A model generated the notes under the pieces. It did not search any database. It worked only from the letters and a program-made list of their open reading frames with translations, and was not told the origin of the DNA. This document shows positions 1 through 7,682 of a DNA stretch of 64,000 nucleotides, one piece after another. The stretch comes from RPQJ01 sp963846885 (GTDB lineage: Bacteria; Pseudomonadota; Gammaproteobacteria; Steroidobacterales; Steroidobacteraceae). The position numbers and the translations under genes are program-made. The stretch covers positions 1 to 64,000 of the forward strand of contig CAWJXS010000014.1 in the NCBI GenBank assembly GCA_963846885.1. Reading direction: 5' to 3'. Within the stretch, counting starts at the first letter, position 1, and each line of letters starts with the position of its first letter.

Positions 1-1912
1 GCGTGTTCTGGAACACCGCGGTATCCGACAGATCCACCGGCACCGTGAGCGTGGCCGGCGGCGGCGCCGGATTGGTGATGACCTGGAACGTCTCGTACTT
101 GTCGAACTCCGCGTCGGTCCAGCCCAGGCCGTACGTCAGCGAGAACTTCTCGGTGAACTGCACCGCACCTTCGAGTTCCACGCCCTGGATGGTGGAGGCG
201 CCGGCGTTGTCGACGAAGCTCGCGATCGAGCCGGTCACCGTCGGCCGCCGCCGCGTGATCTGCTGGTCGGTGTAGTCCGAGTAGAACGCAGCGAGGTTGT
301 ACGAGAAGCGGTCGTCGAACAGGAAGCCTTTGACGCCGAGCTCGTACGACGACACCGACTCGGGTTCGTACCCGTTGACGGTGTCCGGCGTCAGCACGAC
401 GTCGCCGCGCATGTCGAAGCCGCCGGACTTGAAGCCTTCGGCGTACGAAGCGTAGGTGGTCAGCGAATCGGTGAACTTGTAGCTGACGCTGGCACGCGGC
501 GTGAACTGGTCGAAGGAGCGATCGTTCGTGTAATCGGAGCGCACCAGGCCCGGTATCGCAGCATTGTTGCCGAACAGCGGCGAGTACAGGCCGGTGAAGT
601 TCTGGCGATAGACGCCGCCTTCCTTGTCGTCGTTGGTGTAGCGGCCGCCGAGCGATGCCGACAGCTTGTCGGTGAAGTCGTAGCTGAAATCGGCGTACGC
701 CGCATAGCTCGTGGTGTCGACGAAGCCCGAGGTGGCGATGGTCAGGTTGAGCAGGCCGACGACGGTGTCGAACTTGCCGGCCGCATGCGCATCGAGGTAG
801 TAGAGGCCCGCGACGCCGCGCAGGCGGTCGCCTTCGTAGATGAACTGCAGTTCCTGCGTGAGCTGGTCGTCTTCGTACTGGCCGGGCACGTCGAGCGCCG
901 GCTTGGGGCTGGTGTCGAAGTCGATGAGGGTGTCGGTCTTGCCCTCGCGATACGCGGTGATCGACTTGAGCGTGATCGCCTGTGACAGTTCCCACGCAGC
1001 AGTCAGCGAGACGCCCTGGTTGCGCACCTTGTTGTCGTCGCCGATGCCGGCGCGGGTGTCATAGATGTCCGGCAGCACGACCTCGCCGGCTGCAAGCCCG
1101 AGGCCCGGTGCCTCGCGGTGGCCATGCTTCGCAGGCGAATTGTCTTCGATGTAGTCGGCGGCGAGCCGGAAGCTCAGCGCGTCCGTCGGGTTCCAGTCCG
1201 CGCTCATGCGGAACGCGTCGACGCTCTTGGCGTAGTGGTTCTGGGTGCCGGTGAACTGGTTCTCGCCGTAGCCGTCGCGCCGGTAGATCGCCGCGCTGGC
1301 GCCCACCGACAGCGTGTCGCCCACCGGGAGGACGCCGGAGGCCAGGAAATCGTGCTGGCCGTACGTGCCCAGCGTGAGCTTGGTGTCGAGCCGGGCTTCC
1401 TCGCCGAGCGGCCGCGTGACGTACTTGATGGCGCCGCCGATCGTGTTGCGGCCGTACAGCGTGCCCTGCGGGCCGCGCAGCACTTCGAGCCGCTCGATGT
1501 CGTAGATGTCGAGCACTGCGCCCTGCGGCCGCGCGATGTACACGTCGTCCACGTACAGGCCGACGCCGGGTTCGAAGCCCCACAGCGGGTCCTGCTGGCC
1601 GATGCCGCGGATGAACGCGATCAGCGTGGAGTTCGAGCCGCGCGCCACCTGCAGCGTCAGGTTCGGCGTGGATTGCTGCAGCCAGGTGATGTCCGGCGCG
1701 CCGGTGCTTTCGATGCGCTCGGCCGAGAACGCCGACACCGCGATCGGCACGTCCTGCAACGACTCCTCGCGGCGCCGTGCGGTAACGGTGATTTCCTCGA
1801 GTCCGGCCGGCTTGGCGGCTGGCGCGTCCTGCGCGAGCACGGCCGGAACGGCGAAGGTCGAGGCGGCGAAGGCTGCGGCAGCCTGCGCCAGGTGAACGGC
1901 GAGCTTATTCAT
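1..1912 (-). CDS. TonB-dependent outer-membrane receptor (3' end outside window)
   Basis: The reverse strand reads open from an ATG at 1912 to the left edge, so the C-terminal part of the barrel is missing. The N-terminus is a signal peptide ending near VLAQD. A TonB box-like EEITVTARRREES follows, then a plug domain with FIRGIG, a YVDDVYI stretch and LRGPQGTLYGRNTIGG, and then alternating beta-strand sequence typical of a barrel. This architecture is the one found in large proteobacterial receptor families that import organic substrates or siderophores using TonB energy. A GGGGG Shine-Dalgarno-like run lies just upstream of the ATG. It is divergent from a TetR gene and a depolymerase-like lipoprotein, so its substrate may be related to theirs; that is inference. 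Confidence 0.93.
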   Translation of the reverse strand, partial: MNKLAVHLAQAAAAFAASTFAVPAVLAQDAPAAKPAGLEEITVTARRREESLQDVPIAVSAFSAERIESTGAPDITWLQQSTPNLTLQVARGSNSTLIAFIRGIGQQDPLWGFEPGVGLYVDDVYIARPQGAVLDIYDIERLEVLRGPQGTLYGRNTIGGAIKYVTRPLGEEARLDTKLTLGTYGQHDFLASGVLPVGDTLSVGASAAIYRRDGYGENQFTGTQNHYAKSVDAFRMSADWNPTDALSFRLAADYIEDNSPAKHGHREAPGLGLAAGEVVLPDIYDTRAGIGDDNKVRNQGVSLTAAWELSQAITLKSITAYREGKTDTLIDFDTSPKPALDVPGQYEDDQLTQELQFIYEGDRLRGVAGLYYLDAHAAGKFDTVVGLLNLTIATSGFVDTTSYAAYADFSYDFTDKLSASLGGRYTNDDKEGGVYRQNFTGLYSPLFGNNAAIPGLVRSDYTNDRSFDQFTPRASVSYKFTDSLTTYASYAEGFKSGGFDMRGDVVLTPDTVNGYEPESVSSYELGVKGFLFDDRFSYNLAAFYSDYTDQQITRRRPTVTGSIASFVDNAGASTIQGVELEGAVQFTEKFSLTYGLGWTDAEFDKYETFQVITNPAPPPATLTVPVDLSDTAVFQNT

Positions 1913-1950
1913 GGATCCCCCTGCTGTGGCGCCTGTCTGCGGCGCCCGGT

Positions 1951-2005
1951 GTTTCAACGAGCGTTGGAATTTAGTTGAACGTTCGTTGAAATTCAACAGT
2001 CGTTG
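1951..2005. promoter_or_regulatory. Cluster of inverted repeats, probable TetR-type operators
   Basis: Between the divergent receptor and TetR genes are three related dyads. CAACGAGCGTTG (1955-1966) has perfect 5-bp arms. A second lies around the GAACGTTC palindrome at 1977-1984, inside TTGAACGTTCGTTGAA. The third is CAACAGTCGTTG (1994-2005) with 4-bp arms. TetR regulators usually bind such dyads in the shared promoter next to their own gene. Binding by the adjacent protein is inferred. Confidence 0.55.
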
Positions 2006-2069
2006 CAGGATGACCTCCGACTTCTTCAGAATCGAAGTTCACGCCGTCGCCGGAACCGCTGGTAACGCA

Positions 2070-2831
2070 ATGCAAAAAAAGAAGGCCGCAGTGTCCCGTG
2101 CGAGCGCGCTGCGCGGCAGCGGGCGGACGCCGGCCGCCGGCACCGGGTCGCGCTCGCAGGCCACCCGCGAACGCATCCTCGACGCCGCCGAGCAATTGTT
2201 TGCCGAACGCGGCTTTTACGGCGTTTCCGTGCGCGACATCACCGGGGCCGCCGCGGTGGACGTGGCGCTCGCGAGCTACCACTTCGGCAACAAGCAGGGC
2301 CTGCTCGAGGCAGTGTTCATGCGCCGCGCGGAAGACCTGAACGCCGAGCGCATCGCGCGCCTCGACGCGGTGCTGGCCGCGGCCGGAGGGCGCAAGCCCC
2401 CGTCGCTGGAAGCCGTGATCGACGCGTTCACTCACCCACTGCTGGACCGGTCGTCGCGCGGCAGCCCGGGCTGGAAGAGTTACTTCGCGCTGATCGCCGA
2501 GGTGAACAACTCGCCCGAGTTCGGCCAGGTGCTCATGACGCGGTACTTCGACCCCGTCGTGCAGAAGTTCATCGCGGCGATTCGTCTTGCGCTGCCGGGC
2601 TGCGAGGATCGCGACCTGTTCTGGGCCTATCACTTCCTGTCGGGTGCGCTGACGCTCACCTTCGCCGAGACCGGGCGCATCGACAAGCTCTCGGGTGGCG
2701 CGTGCCGCTCGAGCGACCTGGACAGCGTGCATGAGCGACTGGTGCCGTATTGCGCGGCGGGCTTCCGCGCACTGTGTGCGCCTAAGCCGCGAAGATCCAG
2801 CGCGACACGCTCTGCGAAATCAAGAAAATGA
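2070..2831 (+). CDS. TetR/AcrR family transcriptional regulator
   Basis: About 253 residues from the ATG at 2070 (MQKKKAAVS...). The frame stays open upstream, but this start places the basic tail just before the HTH. A TetR N-terminal domain is clear: ATRERILDAAEQLFAERGF, then VSVRDIT and the ASYHFGNKQGLLEAV recognition region. The C-terminal ligand domain resembles the group with a C-terminal helix set found in CerR/YcdC-like regulators, including the SPEFGQVLM segment. The stop overlaps the ATG of the next gene (ATGA at 2828-2831), so the two are probably co-transcribed. The divergent receptor and the dyads upstream suggest it controls both directions. Confidence 0.9.
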   Translation: MQKKKAAVSRASALRGSGRTPAAGTGSRSQATRERILDAAEQLFAERGFYGVSVRDITGAAAVDVALASYHFGNKQGLLEAVFMRRAEDLNAERIARLDAVLAAAGGRKPPSLEAVIDAFTHPLLDRSSRGSPGWKSYFALIAEVNNSPEFGQVLMTRYFDPVVQKFIAAIRLALPGCEDRDLFWAYHFLSGALTLTFAETGRIDKLSGGACRSSDLDSVHERLVPYCAAGFRALCAPKPRRSSATRSAKSRK

Positions 2832-3910
2832 AGCCTGCATTCTCAGGAACCGCTTTGAACATGACATTCCATCGTCGTCTTGCAGCTCCGCTCTGCGCCT
2901 CGCTCGCAGCGCTGGCCCTGGCGGGTTGTGGCGGGGGCGCTGCGGATGCCGCGCGCAGCGACCGCCTTGCCCCGCTGCCGGTCGCCGATGGCTCGGTGAC
3001 CGTTTCCGGGATTTCTGCGGGCGGGTACATGGCCGTGCAGGTCCACGTCGCGCACTCGTCGCTCGTGAATGGCGTGGGCGTCGTCGCAGCCGGGCCCTAT
3101 TTCTGCGCGGAGAATTCGTTGCAGCTGGCGCTGGGGCGCTGCATGCAGGGTGGCGAACCGATTGCGGTCGATGAACTGGTGGGGCTCACCAGCCAGCTCG
3201 CGCTCGACGCCCGGATCGACCCGATCGCGAACCTGGCCGACGACCGGGTATGGATCTTCCGCGGCGACCAGGACGAGGTGGTCGCGAAGTCGGTCGTGGA
3301 TGGATTGCAGGCGTATTACGGACTGCTGGCGGATTCGCGCGGGATACGGCGCACCGATTTCGCGGAGGCAGGCCATACCTTCCCGGCAGCAGCCACCGGA
3401 TTGCAGGCCTGCGGCAAGACCGAGACTCCGTTCGTCGGCAGCTGCGGCATCGATGGTGCGCGCGAGCTGCTGGAGCATCTGTACGGTCCATTCGGCGCCG
3501 CGTCCGGCAAGGTCGCGCCCGGCACGCTGCAGGAATTTTCCCAGGCGCCCTACGCGCAGCTCACTGGCGCAGAGGGACTGGCTGACCGCGGTTGGCTGTA
3601 CGTGCCGGCAGCGTGCGCAGGCGACGGCAAGGCGCAACGGTGCCGGCTGCACGTCGCTTTCCACGGTTGCAAGCAAGGGGCTTCGTACGTGAAGGACGCG
3701 TTCGTGCGTCAGTCCGGATACCTGGCAGCCGCGGATGCTGGCAACGTGATCGTGCTGTTTCCGCAGGTGGAGCCGAGCTTCCAGCCGCTGAACCCGAACG
3801 GCTGCTGGGACTGGTGGGGCTACACGGGCGACGCGTACGCGACGCAGGCCGGGCCGCAGGTGGCGGCGATCAAGGCCATGCTCGACGACCTGACTGGAAC
3901 CGGGCGCTAA
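2828..3910 (+). CDS. PHB/PHA depolymerase-like alpha/beta-hydrolase lipoprotein
   Basis: 360 residues, or 349 if the second ATG (2861) is used; the latter gives a more normal lipoprotein signal (MTFHRR...LALAGC). The lipobox Cys predicts an outer-membrane or periplasm-facing lipoprotein. The nucleophile motif GISAGGYMA (Ser about 63) sits near the N-terminus, followed by an Asp in FRGDQDEVV (about 147) and a His in EAGHTFP (about 183). That order and spacing resemble periplasmic or extracellular type-2 polyhydroxybutyrate depolymerases, as does a C-terminal HGCKQG...NPNGCWDWWGYTG segment. Related esterases share the fold, so the substrate is not certain. It overlaps the tetR stop by 4 bp, and its end overlaps the convergent next gene. 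Confidence 0.8.
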   Translation: MKPAFSGTALNMTFHRRLAAPLCASLAALALAGCGGGAADAARSDRLAPLPVADGSVTVSGISAGGYMAVQVHVAHSSLVNGVGVVAAGPYFCAENSLQLALGRCMQGGEPIAVDELVGLTSQLALDARIDPIANLADDRVWIFRGDQDEVVAKSVVDGLQAYYGLLADSRGIRRTDFAEAGHTFPAAATGLQACGKTETPFVGSCGIDGARELLEHLYGPFGAASGKVAPGTLQEFSQAPYAQLTGAEGLADRGWLYVPAACAGDGKAQRCRLHVAFHGCKQGASYVKDAFVRQSGYLAAADAGNVIVLFPQVEPSFQPLNPNGCWDWWGYTGDAYATQAGPQVAAIKAMLDDLTGTGR

Positions 3911-4353
3911 AGCACGGACGCGCGCGGCCGCTGGCCGCCGTACAAGACCTCCAGCCGGCGCACCCCCTTCATGCGGCGGGTCGAGCGGCGGACTTCACCG
4001 ATCAGCCGCAGCAGCAGGGCTGCACCTTCGTTGATGCCGCCGGTGCAGTAGTCCTCGCTCACGCCCACGTGCAGCACGGTGATGTGCTCGAAATCGGCGC
4101 GGACGTACACGGCCACGCCGATCGGGCGCGCCGTCAGGGTCTCGACTGCGAAGAGGCATTGCACGCCGGGCAGGTCGCCCACGCGCACGCGCAGATCGTC
4201 GCCGTCCTCGATGATTTCCGGCGGGCCATAGCGATCGATGACGTCGACGATGTCACGCGCGACGCGGTCCTGGCAGCCGTTGAAGAAGAGAATCCGCTCG
4301 AGCGCATGGCGCTTGTGACGAGGGATTCGCGACGTGAATTCGATTCCCCGCAT
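3907..4353 (-). CDS. Conserved hypothetical protein, possibly GNAT-like
   Basis: 148 residues starting at MRGIEFTSR (4353); the frame extends upstream to 4479 but that part has no recognisable character. Features seen are an N-terminal helical IPRHKRHALERILFF segment, a central acidic EDGDDLRVRV strand, and an alternating hydrophobic strand/helix pattern with ITVLHVGVSEDYC and a C-terminal arginine-rich helix followed by RRLEVLYGG. The last part is weakly reminiscent of acetyltransferase folds, but no acetyl-CoA loop is clear. The function is not recognised. It converges on the depolymerase gene with a 4-bp overlap. Confidence 0.6.
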   Translation of the reverse strand: MRGIEFTSRIPRHKRHALERILFFNGCQDRVARDIVDVIDRYGPPEIIEDGDDLRVRVGDLPGVQCLFAVETLTARPIGVAVYVRADFEHITVLHVGVSEDYCTGGINEGAALLLRLIGEVRRSTRRMKGVRRLEVLYGGQRPRASVL

Positions 4354-4575
4354 GTCACTTCTCTGGCCGCATCGCGGACCCGCGACTGAGGAATGGCGGA
4401 TCATGCTCGCCCCCGCCGCCTTATGTCGAGCGAACAGCCCCCTTTTTGTTGCTGCAACGCCACAAACGAGCTCCCGCAATCGCCCGGTCAGCCGGGGCTA
4501 TTTTTATGAATTGCTTCATGTTTTTGGCATCGCGCGGTGGAGTGTCGGACCCACTTGGCGTGCAATGCAGGAACA

Positions 4576-6216
4576 ATGCTCCGCAAGCTCCAGACCGCCC
4601 CGGATCCCGCTGTCGCGACCGTTCCCGCCGCCCCCGAGGCAGTGCTCGTGGACGTCGTCGTGCTGACGGCAGACCAGGAGCTGTTTCAGTCGACCAAGGA
4701 GGCCGTGGGCGAGCGCAACCCTGTCTGGCGCGCGCGTACTGCGGAAGAGGCTGCGGACCTGTTGATCACGGGACGCTGCGGCGTGCTGGTCGTCGACACC
4801 GCGGCCGTCTCGCAGCATGCGGACACGCTCATCGAGCAGATCGTCGAGCAGTTTCCCGACGTGGTGGTCTGCGTGGCGGGCACGCGCGACGACGAGCCCC
4901 TGCTCGCGCCGCTGATCAGCAACGGACTGGTCTATCGCTTCATGCACAAGCCCGCGTCCGCGCGACGCGCCGGCATGTTCCTGCAGGCCGCGATCCGTCG
5001 CCACGTCGAACGGCGCGACGGCAAGGATGCGGGCGATCCCCTGCTGCCAATCCTGCGCGGATTGCAGCGACCGACGGCCGGGATGCCGCGCGGATACCTT
5101 GCATTGCTCGGCCTGGTCGCTCTTGCCCTCAGCGTGCCGCTGTTCCTGGGCGACGAGACGGATTCGAGCGCCAGCGCTCACGTAAATCCATCCCCGGCGG
5201 TCGTGGCTGTGCCAAAGGCCTCCAGCAGCCGTGCCGACCCCGTCCTGTCGCGGGCCCGTGCGGCGCTGCAGGCCGGCCGGCTCGAAGCGCCCGAAGGCCG
5301 TAACGCACTCGACCTGTTCCAGGCTGTCCTGCTCGCGCAGCCCGATCAGGCCGAAGCGCAGGCCTCGCTCGCGCGCACGGTCGACCTGCTGCTCGAGCGC
5401 GCCAGGCAGGAGTCGGACGCGGGTCGGACCGACGAGGCAGAACGTCTCGTCCAACGCGTGCTGACCGTGGTTCCAGGGCACGAAGCTGCGCAAACCCTGG
5501 CGCGGCGCCTGAGCCCCGCCAACACGCCGTCGCGGCAGTTGTCGAGTGAACAGAAAGCCGAGGTCGAGGCGCAGCTGGCCGCGAACGCGGGCGTTGATGG
5601 TGACGGTGACGCCAGCGTCGCCGTGCCCACGCCGGCACCAGCGCAGACGCTGGCAGAGATCGAAGCTGCGCTCGCAGCGCTGCCGGGTCCGGTGACCCGT
5701 ATCGGCGCCCCGGCAGCCAAGCCAGCGCCGGACGCCCCCTCCGCGGCCGTGGGTCCCGTCGTGCGACCCGATCCGCTGGCGCCGCGCGTCGTCAATCCAC
5801 AGTCGTCGATCAAGCCGGTCCGCAGCTACGCGCGTGAACCCGCCAACGTACTGCCCACTGTCGGCATGACCGGGCCGACGGCGCGACGACAGGCCGAACC
5901 ACCGGCCGGGAACGTAGCGACGATGGCGAGCGAGGTTGTCGCCGCCGACGCACTCGACCGTATCGTCACACGCGATCCGGTGTATCCGGCGCAGGCTCTG
6001 CGCAACGGCACGAAGGGCTGGGTGGAACTCGCATTCACCGTGACGGCGAACGGCTCGGTGCGCGACATCGAGATCGTGGCCGCGGAACCGCGCGGCGTGT
6101 TCGACAGCGCGGCCAGCGATGCCGTCGCGGCCTGGCGCTTCCGTCCGCGCGTCGTGAACGGTCAACCCGTTGCGCAACGTTCCACGGTCACCATGCGCTT
6201 CGACGTAGACAGCTGA
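4576..6216 (+). CDS. TonB-family protein with N-terminal receiver-like domain
   Basis: 546 residues from the ATG at 4576, preceded by AGGA. Domains in order: a receiver-like domain (about 22-145) with Asp at the phosphoacceptor position (VLVVDTA, D74) and the conserved Lys (FMHKP, K125); one membrane segment (about 173-191, YLALLGLVALALSVPLF); a helical, TPR-like segment (about 220-310); a Pro/Ala-rich linker; and a TonB C-terminal domain (PVYPAQALRNG...WRFRPRVVNG). TonB C-terminal domains contact outer-membrane receptors or act as energy transducers, but the usual short N-terminal anchor is here replaced by a cytoplasmic receiver-like domain. This could couple a cytoplasmic signal to envelope contact. 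No ExbB/ExbD genes are adjacent. Confidence 0.85.
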   Translation: MLRKLQTAPDPAVATVPAAPEAVLVDVVVLTADQELFQSTKEAVGERNPVWRARTAEEAADLLITGRCGVLVVDTAAVSQHADTLIEQIVEQFPDVVVCVAGTRDDEPLLAPLISNGLVYRFMHKPASARRAGMFLQAAIRRHVERRDGKDAGDPLLPILRGLQRPTAGMPRGYLALLGLVALALSVPLFLGDETDSSASAHVNPSPAVVAVPKASSSRADPVLSRARAALQAGRLEAPEGRNALDLFQAVLLAQPDQAEAQASLARTVDLLLERARQESDAGRTDEAERLVQRVLTVVPGHEAAQTLARRLSPANTPSRQLSSEQKAEVEAQLAANAGVDGDGDASVAVPTPAPAQTLAEIEAALAALPGPVTRIGAPAAKPAPDAPSAAVGPVVRPDPLAPRVVNPQSSIKPVRSYAREPANVLPTVGMTGPTARRQAEPPAGNVATMASEVVAADALDRIVTRDPVYPAQALRNGTKGWVELAFTVTANGSVRDIEIVAAEPRGVFDSAASDAVAAWRFRPRVVNGQPVAQRSTVTMRFDVDS

Positions 6217-6265
6217 GCAACCGCGCGTGACGTGTGGCGCGATCCAGCGCCATCGCATTGCAGTA

Positions 6266-7669
6266 TCAGGGCAGGTCGACGCGCATCGCCGGCTGCGCAA
6301 TTTCGGCGAACTTGCCCTGCGCCCGGAGCGCATCCTGCATGCCCTGCGCGCCCTCCGCTTCGCCATGCACCAGGTATGTTCGCGGCGCGCCACCCACGGT
6401 GGCATGCCAGCGCAGCAGGTCGTCGCGGTCGCCGTGCGCCGAGAATCCACCCAGCGTGTGTACGCGCGCGCGCACTGCAAAAGATTCGCCGTGGATGCGG
6501 ACCGTTTCGCGGCCGTCGACCAGCGCGCGACCCAGCGTGCCCCCGGCCTGGAACCCGGTGAAGATCACGTCGCATTCGGGCCGCGACACGTTGTACTTCA
6601 AGTGGTGGACGATCCGGCCGCCCGTGCACATGCCACTGCCGGCAATGACGATCGCGCCGCCGCGCATCGTGTTGATGGCCATCGATTCCTGGGCAGAGCG
6701 GCACAACTGCAGGTTCGGCAGCGCCGGCATGCCGCGTTCGGCGGCACTGTGCGCCGCGCCCGCTTCTTCGTCATACAGTTCGGGGTGCCGCGCGTAGATG
6801 GCTGAGGCCTCGATGGCCAGGGGACTGTCGAGGAAGACTCGCCAGTCGCCGACACCCCAGTCGTCGAAGTGCATCGCGAGTTCGTACAGGATCTCCTGGC
6901 TGCGACCCACGGCAAACGCGGGGATCAGCACGTTGCCGCCATCCTGCCGCGCTGCGCGCAGGATCGCGCCGAATTCGCGCAGCGTCTCGGCGCGCTCGCG
7001 ATGCAGGCGATTGCCGTAGGTGCTCTCCATCACGACGACATCCGCTCCGCCGTTGCCGACCGGATCGCGGAGGATCGGCGAGTCGAACTGGCCGATGTCG
7101 CCGCTGAAGACGACGCGGGCCCGTCGGCCCTCTTCCTCGAGCTCGAGCCACACCCCCGCCGAACCGAGGATGTGCCCGGCGTCGCGGAAGCTCACCACCA
7201 CGCCCGGCACGACCTCGTGCGGCTGCTGGTAAGGCACGGTCTTGAACTGCCTGAGCGTCTCCGTCGCGTCGTCGGTCGTGAAGAGCGGCTCGCGCTGCCC
7301 GCGCGCGGGCGCACCGCGATGCTCGGCCTGCCGGCGCTGGAAACGCTCGGCTTCACGTTCTGCCATGTGCGCGCTGTCGGCCAGCAGGATGCGCGCGAGA
7401 TCCCGCGTCGCCGGGGTCGAGAAAATGGGACCGCGAAAGCCGCGCTTGCGCAGCAGCGGCAGGCGACCGCAATGATCGATGTGCGCGTGGCTCAGCACCA
7501 CGGCATCGATGGCGGCAGGATCGAACGGAAACGCTGCGCGGTTGCGGATGTCGGGATCGGCGCCGCCCTGGATCAGGCCGCAATCGAGCAGCACGGTGCG
7601 TCCGCGGACCGTGAGGACGTGACAGGAGCCGGTCACTTCACCGGCGGCGCCGTAGAACTCGAGGTGCAT
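6266..7669 (-). CDS. MBL-fold/beta-CASP hydrolase (RNA-processing exonuclease-like)
   Basis: 467 residues. The metallo-beta-lactamase domain carries HAHIDH (61-66), a further metal ligand in RDAGHILGS, and SGDIG. It is followed by a beta-CASP insertion (ESTYGNR, FAVGRSQEILYEL, DSPLAIEA) and a C-terminal GGFSAHGDRDDLLRW plus TYLVHGEAEG. This is the arrangement of KH-less CPSF73-like bacterial proteins related to YsiI/RNase J-type nucleases. It is probably a zinc-dependent nucleic-acid phosphodiesterase; the exact substrate is unknown. It sits 13 bp downstream of the following regulator gene on the same strand, so co-transcription is likely. Confidence 0.9.
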   Translation of the reverse strand: MHLEFYGAAGEVTGSCHVLTVRGRTVLLDCGLIQGGADPDIRNRAAFPFDPAAIDAVVLSHAHIDHCGRLPLLRKRGFRGPIFSTPATRDLARILLADSAHMAEREAERFQRRQAEHRGAPARGQREPLFTTDDATETLRQFKTVPYQQPHEVVPGVVVSFRDAGHILGSAGVWLELEEEGRRARVVFSGDIGQFDSPILRDPVGNGGADVVVMESTYGNRLHRERAETLREFGAILRAARQDGGNVLIPAFAVGRSQEILYELAMHFDDWGVGDWRVFLDSPLAIEASAIYARHPELYDEEAGAAHSAAERGMPALPNLQLCRSAQESMAINTMRGGAIVIAGSGMCTGGRIVHHLKYNVSRPECDVIFTGFQAGGTLGRALVDGRETVRIHGESFAVRARVHTLGGFSAHGDRDDLLRWHATVGGAPRTYLVHGEAEGAQGMQDALRAQGKFAEIAQPAMRVDLP

Positions 7670-7682
7670 GGTGCGAATCGCC

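Noticed and set aside
4516..6480. A 654-residue minus-strand frame opposite the TonB-like gene
   Set aside because: Arg/His-rich composition without family features, and complementary to a gene with clear domains; an antisense shadow of a high-GC gene.
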